64,000 nucleotides of DNA from Chryseobacterium mucoviscidosis (GCF_002177115.1 NZ_MVAG01000147.1:1-64000); one strand, 5' to 3'. Counted from the first letter of the stretch, positions 28,299-36,867 are shown. Numbers and translations are program-made. Notes: generated by a model from the letters alone, not told the origin.

Positions 28299-29150
28299 AT
28301 GAGATGGACGGACGACAGAGGTGGTAATGTGGAAGACAGACGCGGACTTGGCGGCGGAGCCGTTGTAGGAGGCGGACTGGGAACGCTTATTATTGCTGCA
28401 ATTATATTCTTTTTGGGAGGTGATCCTTCCTCGATTCTTTCTTCGGGAGCGGGTTCCGGATCTCCGAGAACGGAACAGCGAGAACTGACTGCGGAAGACA
28501 AAAAAATCGGAGAAATGGTAGACATGATGGGAAAATGGAACATCACGACATGGGATCAGGTTTTTCAGGAAAACGGAATGCAGTATACTCCACCGAAAAT
28601 TATCCTTTTTTCGGAAACCACACAATCTGGCTGTGGCGTGGCGCAGTCTGCAATGGGACCTTTTTACTGTCCTGCAGATCAGTCTGTTTACATGGACATG
28701 AGCTTTTTTAATGAACTTCAGCAAAGATTCGGAGCTAAAGTAACGGAATTTACGGTAGCGTATGTTTTGGCGCATGAAGTGGGACATCATGTTCAGACGC
28801 TTTTAGGAACAACACAAAAAGTAGATCAGCTAAGAAGAAGCGGAAAATATTCTGAAGCAGAAATGAACAGAGTTTCTGTTGCCACAGAACTTCAGGCAGA
28901 TTTTTATGCAGGAGTCTGGGCAAGAAGAACAGATGCTGAAAAGCACATTCTTGAACCCGGAGATATTCAGTCGGCTATTGAAGCGGCTGAAGCGGTAGGT
29001 GATGATAATATCCAAAGAAGATCACAGGGATACGTTAATCAGGAAAGTTTTACGCACGGATCCTCTGCGCAGCGTAAAGAATGGTTTATGAAAGGATATA
29101 ACACCGGAGACATCCGACAGGGAGATACTTTCAACCAGCTTTTGAAATAA
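28299..29150 (+). CDS. Neutral zinc metallopeptidase (YpfJ family)
   Basis: A 283-residue protein of the YpfJ/KPN_02809 family. A glycine-rich N-terminus (MRWTDDRGGNVEDRRGLGGG) leads into one membrane segment at about residues 26-45. The zincin site AHEVGHHVQ gives His159, Glu160 and His163. A further acidic ligand is likely in TELQADFYAGVWA. CGVAQSAMGPFYCPAD contains two conserved cysteines. Family members are predicted membrane-anchored peptidases of unknown substrate. A shared terminator separates it from the convergent GLPGLI gene. Confidence 0.9.
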   Translation: MRWTDDRGGNVEDRRGLGGGAVVGGGLGTLIIAAIIFFLGGDPSSILSSGAGSGSPRTEQRELTAEDKKIGEMVDMMGKWNITTWDQVFQENGMQYTPPKIILFSETTQSGCGVAQSAMGPFYCPADQSVYMDMSFFNELQQRFGAKVTEFTVAYVLAHEVGHHVQTLLGTTQKVDQLRRSGKYSEAEMNRVSVATELQADFYAGVWARRTDAEKHILEPGDIQSAIEAAEAVGDDNIQRRSQGYVNQESFTHGSSAQRKEWFMKGYNTGDIRQGDTFNQLLK

Positions 29151-29173
29151 TTATTTAAATCAGCCAAATAAAA

Positions 29174-29199
29174 AACCCTGAAGAACAATCTTCAGGGTT
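29174..29199. terminator. Bidirectional terminator between convergent genes
   Basis: AACCCTGAAGA and TCTTCAGGGTT form a perfect 11-bp stem around ACAA, with an A tract before and a T-rich tract after. It can end both flanking transcripts. Confidence 0.87.
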
Positions 29200-29204
29200 A
29201 ATTT

Positions 29205-30059
29205 TTATTGTAATTCTATCAGGTTGCTGTTTCTTTTTGCTTCCTCTTTTACTCTTTCTTCCATCCGTTTTCTGAAATCTCCGGAATTTCCTCCTCCGAA
29301 TCCACCGCCGCCACGGTTTCCTCCACCGCCGTCAATTCTCATCGGCGCCCCCATTCCGCCACCTTGTGTCATAAATGACATCGGATCTTCCATGAATTTT
29401 TTCTGCTGTTTTACATAATCGCCTCTTTTTACTTTAATGGTATTTCCGAACTGGCTCATTGTTGGGAAATCTGCGATTTTATAATTTTTCATTAAGTCGA
29501 AAGAATATTCTCCTTTATCGTCTTCTACTTTTACAATGAGTCCCGGAAGTCCGCCGAATTTGTAAGGTCCGTCCTGATAAGGCAGATCTGTGGTAAACCA
29601 TGCCGTCCATTTTCTTCCTCCAAAATCTGTTTCTGCTTTCTGAACTTTATAATCTCCGATCTTTGTGGTTTCCGAAGAAATTTTCCAGTTGATCGGTCGG
29701 TCTTCTTCATAAGTATACATATCTCTTCCGATTCTGTCTTTGAACGTCATTTTCTGGCTTTTCTTATCTTTTTCAACAGAATAATTGATGTTGGATCGTA
29801 AAGCTTCCATCTGATCCCTGTTGAAACCTCTCGCTCCTCCACTTTGCATGGCAGCCTGAATTACAGAATCTCTTTTAATTCTGTTTTCGGAATAAAAAAC
29901 AGATTTTTCCGGAGAAATGTCCAGATACGCATTTTCTGTTTTCGTATCTGTTTTATTGGACGCATCGGGTTTCATCGTAACCTGATATACAAATCTGTTG
30001 GTCTGTGCAAAAGCCGTCTGCATGAATAAAGCCAAAGCAAGAATGCCTAATTTTTTCAT
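29205..30059 (-). CDS. GLPGLI family protein
   Basis: A 284-residue exported protein (signal peptide cut after FAQ near residue 19) of the GLPGLI family, named after a conserved motif that is present here as FGGLPGLIVKVEDDKGEY. Family members are periplasmic or outer-membrane associated in Bacteroidota and often sit beside TonB-dependent transporters, but their function is unknown. This copy has an unusual glycine-rich stretch near residues 230-262 (GGGMGAPMRIDGGGGNRGG). It is a lone gene, convergent with the zinc peptidase and divergent from the suf genes. Confidence 0.88.
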   Translation of the reverse strand: MKKLGILALALFMQTAFAQTNRFVYQVTMKPDASNKTDTKTENAYLDISPEKSVFYSENRIKRDSVIQAAMQSGGARGFNRDQMEALRSNINYSVEKDKKSQKMTFKDRIGRDMYTYEEDRPINWKISSETTKIGDYKVQKAETDFGGRKWTAWFTTDLPYQDGPYKFGGLPGLIVKVEDDKGEYSFDLMKNYKIADFPTMSQFGNTIKVKRGDYVKQQKKFMEDPMSFMTQGGGMGAPMRIDGGGGNRGGGGFGGGNSGDFRKRMEERVKEEAKRNSNLIELQ

Positions 30060-30296
30060 TTATAGTATATTTTTATTGTAAACTGTAATTTTAAAGACTA
30101 CACAAAAAAACAGTGAAATCTTTGTTTTATTTATAGATTTAAAATCCCGATCAAAGTTAAATCAAAAACAGGCTTTACGACGTCTATTAAGAAAATTTAA
30201 ATATTTTTAACAGTAATTTTATCACTGAAATACATCTATTAAGAACAGAATCATCAAAATAGATATCTTCGATTTGAGATTGCGGAAATTAGTTCG

Positions 30297-30304
30297 TATT
30301 TTTG
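30297..30304 (+). promoter_or_regulatory. Promoter -7 box for the suf operon
   Basis: TATTTTTG, an exact TAnnTTTG match 29 bases before the sufA-like ATG. The 270-base gap to the divergent GLPGLI gene contains no other clear gene. Confidence 0.6.
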
Positions 30305-30332
30305 CATCATTAAATCATTCTAAATAAATACA

Positions 30333-30662
30333 ATGATAAAAGTATCAGATCAAGCAAAAGCAAAAGCCATTCAGCTGATGACAGAGGACGGTTTTAAGCC
30401 TTTTGAAGACTATATAAGAGTTGGGGTGAAAAGCGGAGGATGCTCTGGTTTAGAATATGTTCTTAAGTTTGACAACGAAAAAACAGATACCGACCAGATT
30501 TTTGAAGACAATGATATCAAAATTATTGTAGATAAAAAATCAATCCTCTATTTAGCAGGAACCATTCTTGAGTATTCGGGAGGTTTAAACGGAAAAGGAT
30601 TTGTTTTTAACAATCCGAATGCATCCAGAACTTGCGGATGCGGTGAGAGTTTTTCTTTGTAA
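30333..30662 (+). CDS. sufA: A-type iron-sulfur cluster carrier (SufA/IscA family)
   Basis: A 109-residue HesB/IscA/SufA protein that receives Fe-S clusters from the SufBCD scaffold and passes them to target proteins. The three ligand cysteines are visible: Cys in KSGGCSGLEYVLKF and the pair in TCGCGESFSL at the C-terminus. It opens the suf cluster, 81 bases before sufB, with a 12-bp inverted repeat in the gap. Confidence 0.93.
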   Translation: MIKVSDQAKAKAIQLMTEDGFKPFEDYIRVGVKSGGCSGLEYVLKFDNEKTDTDQIFEDNDIKIIVDKKSILYLAGTILEYSGGLNGKGFVFNNPNASRTCGCGESFSL

Positions 30663-30678
30663 AAAAAGACATTGGATG

Positions 30679-30718
30679 CAGATTTCAGATTTGGATAAAA
30701 AATCAGATCTGAAATCTG
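30679..30718 (+). repeat. Intercistronic hairpin between sufA and sufB
   Basis: CAGATTTCAGAT (30679-30690) and ATCTGAAATCTG (30707-30718) are perfect inverted repeats with a 16-base loop. No T run follows, so this is more likely to be an mRNA processing or stability element than a strong terminator. Confidence 0.6.
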
Positions 30719-30743
30719 TCTTCTAAAATCTTAAAAAAAAATA

Positions 30744-32192
30744 ATGAATAAATATACTGAAGACGATCTAAGAGTCGATCTGGAAAATAAAAAATACGAA
30801 TTCGGCTGGGAAACAAAAATCGATTACGAAGATTTCCCAACGGGTTTAAATGAAGACATTGTCCGTGCAATTTCTGCTAAAAAAGAAGAGCCGGAATGGA
30901 TGACGGAATGGCGTCTGGAATCGTTCAGAATCTGGCAGAAAATGACAGAGCCGGACTGGGCAAATATTAAATATGAAAAACCTGATTTTCAGGCGATTAA
31001 ATATTATGCCGCGCCAAAAGTAAAACCTGAGCTGGAAAGTCTGGACGAAGTAGATCCTGAATTACTGAAGACATTCGAAAAATTAGGAATCAACATCGAA
31101 GAACAGAAAAGACTTTCAGGTGTTGCCGTAGATATTGTAATGGATTCCGTTTCTGTAAAAACAACGTTTCAGGATACTTTAATGGAAAAAGGAATTATTT
31201 TCTGCTCCATTTCCGAAGCGATTAAAAATCACCCAGATCTGGTAAGAAAATATCTTGGAAAAGTAGTTCCGAGAGGAGATAATTTCTATGCAGCTCTTAA
31301 TTCCGCAGTATTTTCTGACGGAAGTTTCTGCTACATTCCGAAAGGCGTAAGATGTCCGATGGAATTGTCTACGTATTTCAGAATCAATCAGGCAGGAACA
31401 GGTCAGTTTGAAAGAACACTTGTGATTGCAGATGAAGGAAGTTATGTTTCTTATCTGGAAGGTTGTACCGCACCGTCAAGAGATGAAAATCAGCTTCACG
31501 CAGCGGTTGTTGAGCTGATCGCAATGGATGATGCCGAAATTAAATATTCCACTGTACAAAACTGGTATCCGGGAAATGAAGAAGGAAAAGGAGGGGTTTT
31601 CAATTTCGTAACGAAAAGAGGACTTTGCGAAAGAAATGCAAAAATCTCATGGACTCAGGTTGAAACCGGTTCTGCGGTAACATGGAAATATCCGTCTTGT
31701 ATTCTGAAAGGAGATAATTCCATAGGTGAGTTCTACTCTATCGCCGTAACGAATAATCACCAATATGCAGATACAGGAACCAAAATGATCCACATCGGTA
31801 AGAATACCAAATCTACCATCATTTCCAAAGGTATTTCCGCAGGAAAATCAAATAATTCCTACAGAGGTCTGGTAAAAGTAATGCCTTCTGCAAAAGGAGC
31901 TAGAAATTTCTCTCAGTGCGATTCTTTATTGATGGGGAATGAATGTGGAGCTCATACTTTCCCGTATATTGAAATTAAAGATCCGACTGCACAACTGGAG
32001 CACGAAGCAACGACTTCAAAAATCGGGGAAGACCAGATTTTTTACTGTAACCAGAGAGGAATTGATACAGAAAGAGCTATTGCTCTGATTGTAAATGGTT
32101 TCAGCAAAGAGGTTTTAAATAAACTGCCAATGGAATTTGCCATTGAAGCTCAGAAATTACTGGAGATTTCTCTGGAAGGTTCTGTGGGATAA
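30744..32192 (+). CDS. sufB: Fe-S cluster assembly scaffold SufB
   Basis: A 482-residue SufB, the scaffold subunit of the SufBC2D complex on which Fe-S clusters are built. It follows the family along its length: the N-terminal SKKEEPEWM-type segment (here SAKKEEPEWMTEWRLESFR), then IPKGVRCPMELSTYFRIN, LEGCTAPSRDENQLHAAVVE, the core NFVTKRGLC and C-terminal GIDTERAIALIVNGFSKEVL. It is followed by a repeat-flanked GxxExxY gene that separates it from sufC. Confidence 0.96.
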   Translation: MNKYTEDDLRVDLENKKYEFGWETKIDYEDFPTGLNEDIVRAISAKKEEPEWMTEWRLESFRIWQKMTEPDWANIKYEKPDFQAIKYYAAPKVKPELESLDEVDPELLKTFEKLGINIEEQKRLSGVAVDIVMDSVSVKTTFQDTLMEKGIIFCSISEAIKNHPDLVRKYLGKVVPRGDNFYAALNSAVFSDGSFCYIPKGVRCPMELSTYFRINQAGTGQFERTLVIADEGSYVSYLEGCTAPSRDENQLHAAVVELIAMDDAEIKYSTVQNWYPGNEEGKGGVFNFVTKRGLCERNAKISWTQVETGSAVTWKYPSCILKGDNSIGEFYSIAVTNNHQYADTGTKMIHIGKNTKSTIISKGISAGKSNNSYRGLVKVMPSAKGARNFSQCDSLLMGNECGAHTFPYIEIKDPTAQLEHEATTSKIGEDQIFYCNQRGIDTERAIALIVNGFSKEVLNKLPMEFAIEAQKLLEISLEGSVG

Positions 32193-32320
32193 TTATTTTA
32201 TCGCAAAGCTAAACTAAGCTTTCTTAGCCGCTTACTATTTATTCTCAAGATAAACAAAGGCACTAACGCTTAGGAAAGTAATACAAAGTTTTTAAATTGA
32301 ATTTCTACAATTAACTTGTG

Positions 32321-32328
32321 TATCTTTG
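32321..32328 (+). promoter_or_regulatory. Promoter -7 box for the GxxExxY gene
   Basis: TATCTTTG, an exact TAnnTTTG match 14 bases before the ATG at 32343. It lies inside the inverted-repeat unit, so the gene can be expressed without the suf promoter. Confidence 0.6.
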
Positions 32329-32342
32329 CGAAAATTATACAA

Positions 32343-32723
32343 ATGACAGAAAATGAAATTTCAAAAATTGTTTTTGAAAGTGGATTAAAAATTCACAGAA
32401 AATTAGGAATAGGCTTGTATGAAAGCATTTATGAAGAATGTTTATTTTATGAATTGAAAAAAGCCGGGATTAATGTGGAAAAGCAAAAATCTCTCAATAT
32501 TCAATACGAAGAACTATTTTTAGAAAATGCTTTCAGGATGGATTTACTAATTGAAAACAAAGTGGTTTTAGAGATAAAATCTGTTGAAAATTTAACCAAT
32601 TTTCACGCTGCACAACTAAAAAATTATGTAAGACTTGGAAATTATAAGTTAGGAATGCTTATCAATTTCAATTCTCAACTTTTTAAAAACGGAGTTATGA
32701 GAATTGCAAATGGTCTTGATTAA
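32343..32723 (+). CDS. GxxExxY protein
   Basis: A 126-residue protein of the GxxExxY family, here GLYESIY at residues 24-30. Family members are widespread, often isolated and of unknown function. A D67-x9-E77-x-K79 pattern (RMDLLIENKVVLEIKS) plus a following Gln (AAQLKNY) resembles the PD-(D/E)XK nuclease core, so a nuclease-like fold is plausible. The start at 32343 is chosen because a promoter box lies just upstream, whereas the earlier ATG at 32316 precedes that box. It is enclosed by long inverted repeats in the suf operon. Confidence 0.9.
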   Translation: MTENEISKIVFESGLKIHRKLGIGLYESIYEECLFYELKKAGINVEKQKSLNIQYEELFLENAFRMDLLIENKVVLEIKSVENLTNFHAAQLKNYVRLGNYKLGMLINFNSQLFKNGVMRIANGLD

Positions 32724-32846
32724 TTTCAGATATAAATGTAATTAAAGAAATAGTATTTCATTGATAAGCGTTAGCGCCTTTGTTTTTCTTATAAAAGCAA
32801 AGGGAGATTAAAAATCTTAGTCTAGCCTTGCGATAAATTTAAACGT

Positions 32847-33593
32847 ATGTTAGAGATAAAAAACTTGCACGCCAAAATTGAAGACGGCGACAAAGAAATT
32901 TTAAAAGGAATTAATCTTGAAATAAAGCCGGGTGAAGTTCACGCTATTATGGGACCGAACGGAGCCGGAAAATCTACGCTTTCTTCTGTTATCGCAGGAA
33001 AAGAAGATTATGAAGTGACTGATGGAGAAATTATTTTCGGAGGTGAAAACATCATCGAAGATGCTCCTGAAGAAAGAGCCCACAAAGGAATTTTCCTTTC
33101 TTTCCAGTATCCTGTAGAAATTCCGGGCGTTTCTGTAACCAACTTCATCAAAGCAGCGATGAACGAAAACAGAAAAGCTAACGGGTTGGGAGAAATGCCG
33201 GCAAAAGAGATGTTGGCAATGATTCGTGAGAAATCTGAAAAATTAGGTATTAAAAAAGATTTCCTTTCAAGATCTTTAAACGAAGGTTTTTCCGGAGGTG
33301 AGAAGAAAAGAAATGAAATTTTCCAGATGATGATGCTGGATCCGAAACTGGCTATTTTGGATGAAACCGATTCCGGATTGGATATTGATGCGTTAAGAAT
33401 TGTTGCAGATGGTGTAAATGCTTTCAAAAACGAAGGAAATGCAGTTCTTCTGATTACCCACTATCAGAGATTGCTGAACTATATTCAGCCTGATTTTGTT
33501 CACGTTTTAGCCAACGGAAAAATCATCAAAACCGGTGATAAATCTCTTGCGTTAGAGCTTGAAGAAAAAGGGTACGACTGGCTTTTAAATTAA
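32847..33593 (+). CDS. sufC: Fe-S cluster assembly ATPase SufC
   Basis: A 248-residue ABC-type ATPase that powers the SufBCD scaffold. It shows Walker A GPNGAGKST (about residues 36-44), the Q-loop FQYPVEIPG, the signature FSGGEKKR, Walker B LAILDETDSGLD and the H-loop LLITHYQR. It starts 10 bases after the right repeat of the GxxExxY unit. Transcription therefore has to read through that unit from sufB or begin at an unseen promoter. Confidence 0.97.
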   Translation: MLEIKNLHAKIEDGDKEILKGINLEIKPGEVHAIMGPNGAGKSTLSSVIAGKEDYEVTDGEIIFGGENIIEDAPEERAHKGIFLSFQYPVEIPGVSVTNFIKAAMNENRKANGLGEMPAKEMLAMIREKSEKLGIKKDFLSRSLNEGFSGGEKKRNEIFQMMMLDPKLAILDETDSGLDIDALRIVADGVNAFKNEGNAVLLITHYQRLLNYIQPDFVHVLANGKIIKTGDKSLALELEEKGYDWLLN

Positions 33594-33668
33594 TTAAAAG
33601 ATTAAAAAATTCAGAGATTTTATCTGATCTCTTAGTTTAACAATTTCAGCCAAACAAAAAAAGAAAAA

Positions 33669-35003
33669 ATGGTGCAAACCACAGATATACCAGTAATGGC
33701 ATTAAAAGAACAGATCATACAAAACCATAATGAATTTTTGGAGAGCCTTCGTCACAGATTTCTGGATGAAGATCGTAAAGCAGCTCTTCAGAGGTTCGAA
33801 AAAGCTGGTTTTCCTACAAAAAAGGACGAAGAATATAAATATACCAACCTAAAGGAAATTACCGAGAAAAACTACAACTTTTTCCCGAAAGAAAGTCATA
33901 ACATCACCAAAGAGCAGTTGGATCAGCTTCATTTAGGTGAAGAGAATTTCGACTGGATTACTTTCGTGAACGGTAAACTTCATAAAGAATTATCTAAAGT
34001 TTCCATTGAAAATGTTGAGTTTCTTTCATTCAATTATGCGCTGAATGATGAGAAACACAGAGATGTTTTCGAGAAATATTTCAACACAATTGCTGAAGAT
34101 CAATCTGCTTTCACGAATTTAAATCAGGCATACTGCAAATACGGTTTCTTTTTGAAAGTTCCGAAAAATGTAGTGATTGAAAAACCGATTCACGTTTTTT
34201 ATATTTCTCAGAATCAGGAAGAAAACACATTCTACAATACAAGAAATTTATTAATCGTAGATGAAGGTGCCAAAGTGGAAATCATTGAAAGTCATCACAA
34301 TTTTGACAGTACTTATGTTCTGACTAATTCTGTGACGGAAATTTTTACTTATCCAAATGCAAAAGCGGACTGGCATAAATTACAGAACGATAACGATACC
34401 TCTTATTTAATCGACAATACTTTTGCAAAACAGGAAAAAGACAGCTTAACGACTGTAAATACATTCTCTTTCGGAGGTAAGCTGGTAAGAAACAACCTGG
34501 ATTTCATTCAAAACGGATCGAATATCAATTCATTTATGAACGGAATTACCATTATCGGGAAAGATCAGTTGGTAGATCATCACACGGCGGTTCACCACAA
34601 TCAACCGAATTGCGAAAGTTACCAGAATTATAAAGGTATTTTCGACGGAAAATCTCACGGGGTTTTCAACGGGAAGGTTTTCGTTGATAAAATTGCCCAG
34701 AAAACGAATGCTTATCAGCAAAACAACAATGTTTTACTCAGCGAAGGAGCAACGATTGATACCAAACCTCAGCTTGAAATTTTTGCAGATGATGTAAAAT
34801 GTTCTCACGGTTGTACAGTAGGACAATTGAATGAAGATGCGTTATTTTATCTGAGAGCAAGAGGGATTTCTAAAAAGGAAGCTCAGGCGTTATTGTTATA
34901 CGCTTTTGCCAATGATGCGATGCAAAATATTGACATTGAGCCATTAAAAGAAAAAATTTCAAAGCTTCTTGCCGAGAAGCTTCAGGTTGATATAGAGTTT
35001 TAA
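33669..35003 (+). CDS. sufD: Fe-S cluster assembly protein SufD
   Basis: A 444-residue SufD, the SufB paralogue that completes the SufBC2D scaffold and helps iron entry. Family features are FPTKKDEEYKYTNLKEI near the N-terminus, the beta-helix core DEGAKVEIIESHHNF and the C-terminal DVKCSHGCTVGQLNEDALFY with the conserved Cys/His pair. It is 75 bases after sufC and followed by a terminator. No sufS or sufE comes next, because the accessory island begins here. Confidence 0.95.
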   Translation: MVQTTDIPVMALKEQIIQNHNEFLESLRHRFLDEDRKAALQRFEKAGFPTKKDEEYKYTNLKEITEKNYNFFPKESHNITKEQLDQLHLGEENFDWITFVNGKLHKELSKVSIENVEFLSFNYALNDEKHRDVFEKYFNTIAEDQSAFTNLNQAYCKYGFFLKVPKNVVIEKPIHVFYISQNQEENTFYNTRNLLIVDEGAKVEIIESHHNFDSTYVLTNSVTEIFTYPNAKADWHKLQNDNDTSYLIDNTFAKQEKDSLTTVNTFSFGGKLVRNNLDFIQNGSNINSFMNGITIIGKDQLVDHHTAVHHNQPNCESYQNYKGIFDGKSHGVFNGKVFVDKIAQKTNAYQQNNNVLLSEGATIDTKPQLEIFADDVKCSHGCTVGQLNEDALFYLRARGISKKEAQALLLYAFANDAMQNIDIEPLKEKISKLLAEKLQVDIEF

Positions 35004-35025
35004 CAATATATAATTGATTAATAAG

Positions 35026-35053
35026 AAGGCTGTTTCATTTTTGAAGCAGCTTT
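35026..35053 (+). terminator. Intrinsic terminator after sufD
   Basis: AAGGCTGTTTCA and TGAAGCAGCTTT pair with two wobble positions and are followed by a T-rich run. It marks the end of the suf operon and the edge of the accessory island. Confidence 0.82.
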
Positions 35054-35106
35054 TTATTTTTTTCATATTTAAAAATTTTCCAGAATAACTTTCTGAGTTT
35101 GCTCTG

Positions 35107-35373
35107 TTATCTATAAACGTATGGCAAAACGTCATATATGTAATCTATTGCATTTTCAGCAGTAATTATGCCATCATCTATAGCTTTTTGAAGGGCTTTC
35201 CAGCCCTCTCTAAATTCTTCTACTGTCATTTTAAAACTTGGAGTAAGATTCTCTGCCATCCCAGCAAGGCGGCTCATCTCTTCTTCCAGCTTTGCGGTAT
35301 TACCTCCAGCTTTCCTGTAAAGGTAATCTAAAAACTTGCCCGTTCTTCCAGAAGTGTTTGCCTGAAAGAATTA
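35107..35373 (-). pseudogene. 3' remnant of an unidentified gene
   Basis: A minus-strand open frame of about 85 codons without a plausible start runs from a stop upstream near 35376 to TAA at 35107-35109. It reads FRQTLLEERASFLDYLYRK, then GNTAKLEEEMSRLAGMAENL and ends YIYDVLPYVYR. The charged helical composition looks like real protein, not noise. It lies last in the chain of toxin/immunity cassettes, so it is probably the tail of a further toxin tip. I do not recognise the family. The 5' end is lost at the terminator hairpin of the previous cassette. Confidence 0.55.
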
Positions 35374-35375
35374 TA

Positions 35376-35399
35376 AAAGCTGCCTATTTAGACAGCTTT
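35376..35399 (-). terminator. Intrinsic terminator after the last immunity gene
   Basis: AAAGCTGCCTA and TAGACAGCTTT pair almost perfectly with a 2-base loop. On the minus strand the stem is followed by a T-rich stretch. It lies 5 bases past the stop of the immunity gene at 35405. Confidence 0.72.
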
Positions 35400-35404
35400 A
35401 AATT

Positions 35405-35665
35405 TTAATTGCTAAAAAACTCATCAATTTCTATACAGCGGTGTGGTCCTTGCACATACAATAGTTCCAAAGTTTCGGCATCCATATATACATAAAATGA
35501 TTTTCCATAAATATCATCTAGCAAACTTACAACAATAACATTCTTTATCGAATCATCTCTTAAAGTATCATTTTCCTTATAAAACGAGTTAATTACTGAT
35601 ATTGTAGAATCCTCTTTCATAAGTTCTTTAACTTTTTCAAATGCTTGTTTTTTTTTATTTATCAT
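35405..35665 (-). CDS. Candidate immunity protein for the metallopeptidase toxin tip
   Basis: An 86-residue acidic protein starting MINKKKQAFEKVKELMKEDS and ending CIEIDEFFSN. I do not recognise its family. The immunity role is inferred from size and position: it begins 8 bases after the stop of the zincin-like toxin tip on the same strand, and every other tip in the island is followed by a gene of this size. With its toxin broken, it would be an orphan immunity gene, which could still protect against kin that carry the active toxin. Confidence 0.7.
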   Translation of the reverse strand: MINKKKQAFEKVKELMKEDSTISVINSFYKENDTLRDDSIKNVIVVSLLDDIYGKSFYVYMDAETLELLYVQGPHRCIEIDEFFSN

Positions 35666-35673
35666 TTCTGTTA

Positions 35674-36497
35674 CTATTTTATTGTTATTTTATTTATATC
35701 AATTCCTGCTTCTTTACATGCATTAATGGCATCATCAATGTTTGCTTTAATCAATCTCATATCTTGTGGGCTAAACCTACCATGTCCATATAAATCCAAC
35801 CATCTATTTTGTTCCTCGACAATTTTATCATATACATATTTTTCTTTGATATAGGTACTTATTAACCTATCTTTTTCTGGGATGCGTCTGGTTAAAAGGA
35901 GTTTTTCATGCTCTAGTAAAGGTCTATTTTTGGGTATATCAATAATTTGTTCTCCTGTAAGATATTTGTGTCTTCCCCTTCTTAGATAGTCTTCAAAATG
36001 CATACATTCATGAAACATTTCTAAATCAGTGACATCTTTTCGAATCCAAATTGTAGGAGGGATATCTCACCCATCAAAACAAGCGCCTACATTTCTTGAT
36101 TTAAAATATTTTACCATTTTTTTACTTTCAGTATAAATTTTACTTCGGCTCCTAGTCTACGGATAATTTGAATCCATTCTTCTAATTCTAACTCTGTTAG
36201 TCGAACTGCATTAAGGTTTTTTCCAATTTCTTCAAGACGAATTATATTGTCTAGATATTCTTCTAAATGCTTATCATTTTTTACCTTTCTGAAAATTCTT
36301 TTTATGTAACTACTGGTTTCTTCTAAACTTCCATGAAAAAATTTCTTCCCCTTATACAGTACCGCTACCTCTTTCTCTGCATTCTCTACAAAAAGTACAT
36401 TCAGTTTCTCAAAAGTAGAGGAATGGTGGGTAATATTCTTTATCCCGTCTTTTAAAAGAACATTTAATCCTTTTTTAGAAAAGAAAAAAGCAGACAT
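35674..36497 (-). pseudogene. Disrupted zincin-like metallopeptidase toxin tip (Tox-MPTase4 type)
   Basis: Three pieces on the minus strand rebuild one toxin tip. The first (36497-36111) ends FILKVKKW at a stop. A frame change near 36113 continues as VKYFKSRNVGACFDG, and an in-frame TGA at 36069-36067 follows. The frame then goes on PPTIWIRKDVTDLEMFHECM to the stop at 35674. HECMH is the zincin HExxH motif, and the surroundings (RKDVTDLEMFHE, RRIPEKDRLISTYIKEKYV, GRFSPQDMRLIK) fit the metallopeptidase toxin 4 domain of polymorphic toxins. The apparent ATG at 36497 lies in the terminator motif after the previous immunity gene and is probably not a real start. One frameshift and one stop imply it is inactive as read. 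Confidence 0.72.
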
Positions 36498-36516
36498 TGC
36501 TGACTGCGTTACTATT

Positions 36517-36867
36517 TTAGCTCATAAATACTTTCCACTCTTTCATTAAGTCTATGACTTCTTGCAGAGGCATTTGCAAATCTTGATAATCTTTTTCATC
36601 TGCTATAAAATAAGCTGTCTCTTTATCACATTTAAAATCTCCACACATGTAGCCTATCTGCATAAACATAAGATCATCATTTGCTTCTAACCAAGTTTTG
36701 CTGTCGTTTCTTACAGATTCTAGCAAATCTATAATTTCCTGAATATTATCCGGAAATCGAAATTGTCCGATAAAATAACTTAATAATAAATATTTTGAAT
36801 CTGTTGATTTTACAGCTTTAATATCCTCATTATTATATCCTTTATCAATAAATTTTACTTTATCCAT
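36517..36867 (-). CDS. Immunity protein paralogue (second copy, EndoU-type cassette)
   Basis: A 116-residue acidic protein closely related to the one at 38423-38779. Both contain GQFRFPDNIQEIIDLLESVR and MQIGYMCGDFKCDK and end with a LQEVIDLM segment and FMS. I do not know the family name. It begins 22 bases after the stop of the second EndoU-like tip, which is split by an insertion sequence. The immunity role is inferred from this pairing and from duplication together with the toxin tip. Confidence 0.78.
   Translation of the reverse strand: MDKVKFIDKGYNNEDIKAVKSTDSKYLLLSYFIGQFRFPDNIQEIIDLLESVRNDSKTWLEANDDLMFMQIGYMCGDFKCDKETAYFIADEKDYQDLQMPLQEVIDLMKEWKVFMS

Larger units (their letters stand above)
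32197..32837. mobile_element. Inverted-repeat-flanked GxxExxY cassette between sufB and sufC
   Basis: The left arm 32197-32271 and right arm 32766-32837 are imperfect inverted repeats of about 72-75 bases. Outer tips are TTTATCGCAA.GCTA.ACTAAG and inner ends are AACAAAGGC.CTAACGCTT. The arms bracket exactly one gene, GxxExxY, with its own promoter. No transposase is present, and a clear target duplication was not resolved in the AT-rich flanks. The layout is that of a non-autonomous or unknown transposable unit inserted in the suf operon. Confidence 0.65.

Noticed and set aside
28164..28790. Minus-strand frame of 208 codons across the LTA-synthase end and zinc peptidase
   Set aside because: It runs antisense to two well-supported genes and has Ser/Arg-rich random composition.
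36497..36497. ATG at 36497 as a true start for the 128-codon frame
   Set aside because: It lies in the terminator-like GCAGTC...TGC motif after an immunity gene; the frame is better read as a fragment of the metallopeptidase tip.
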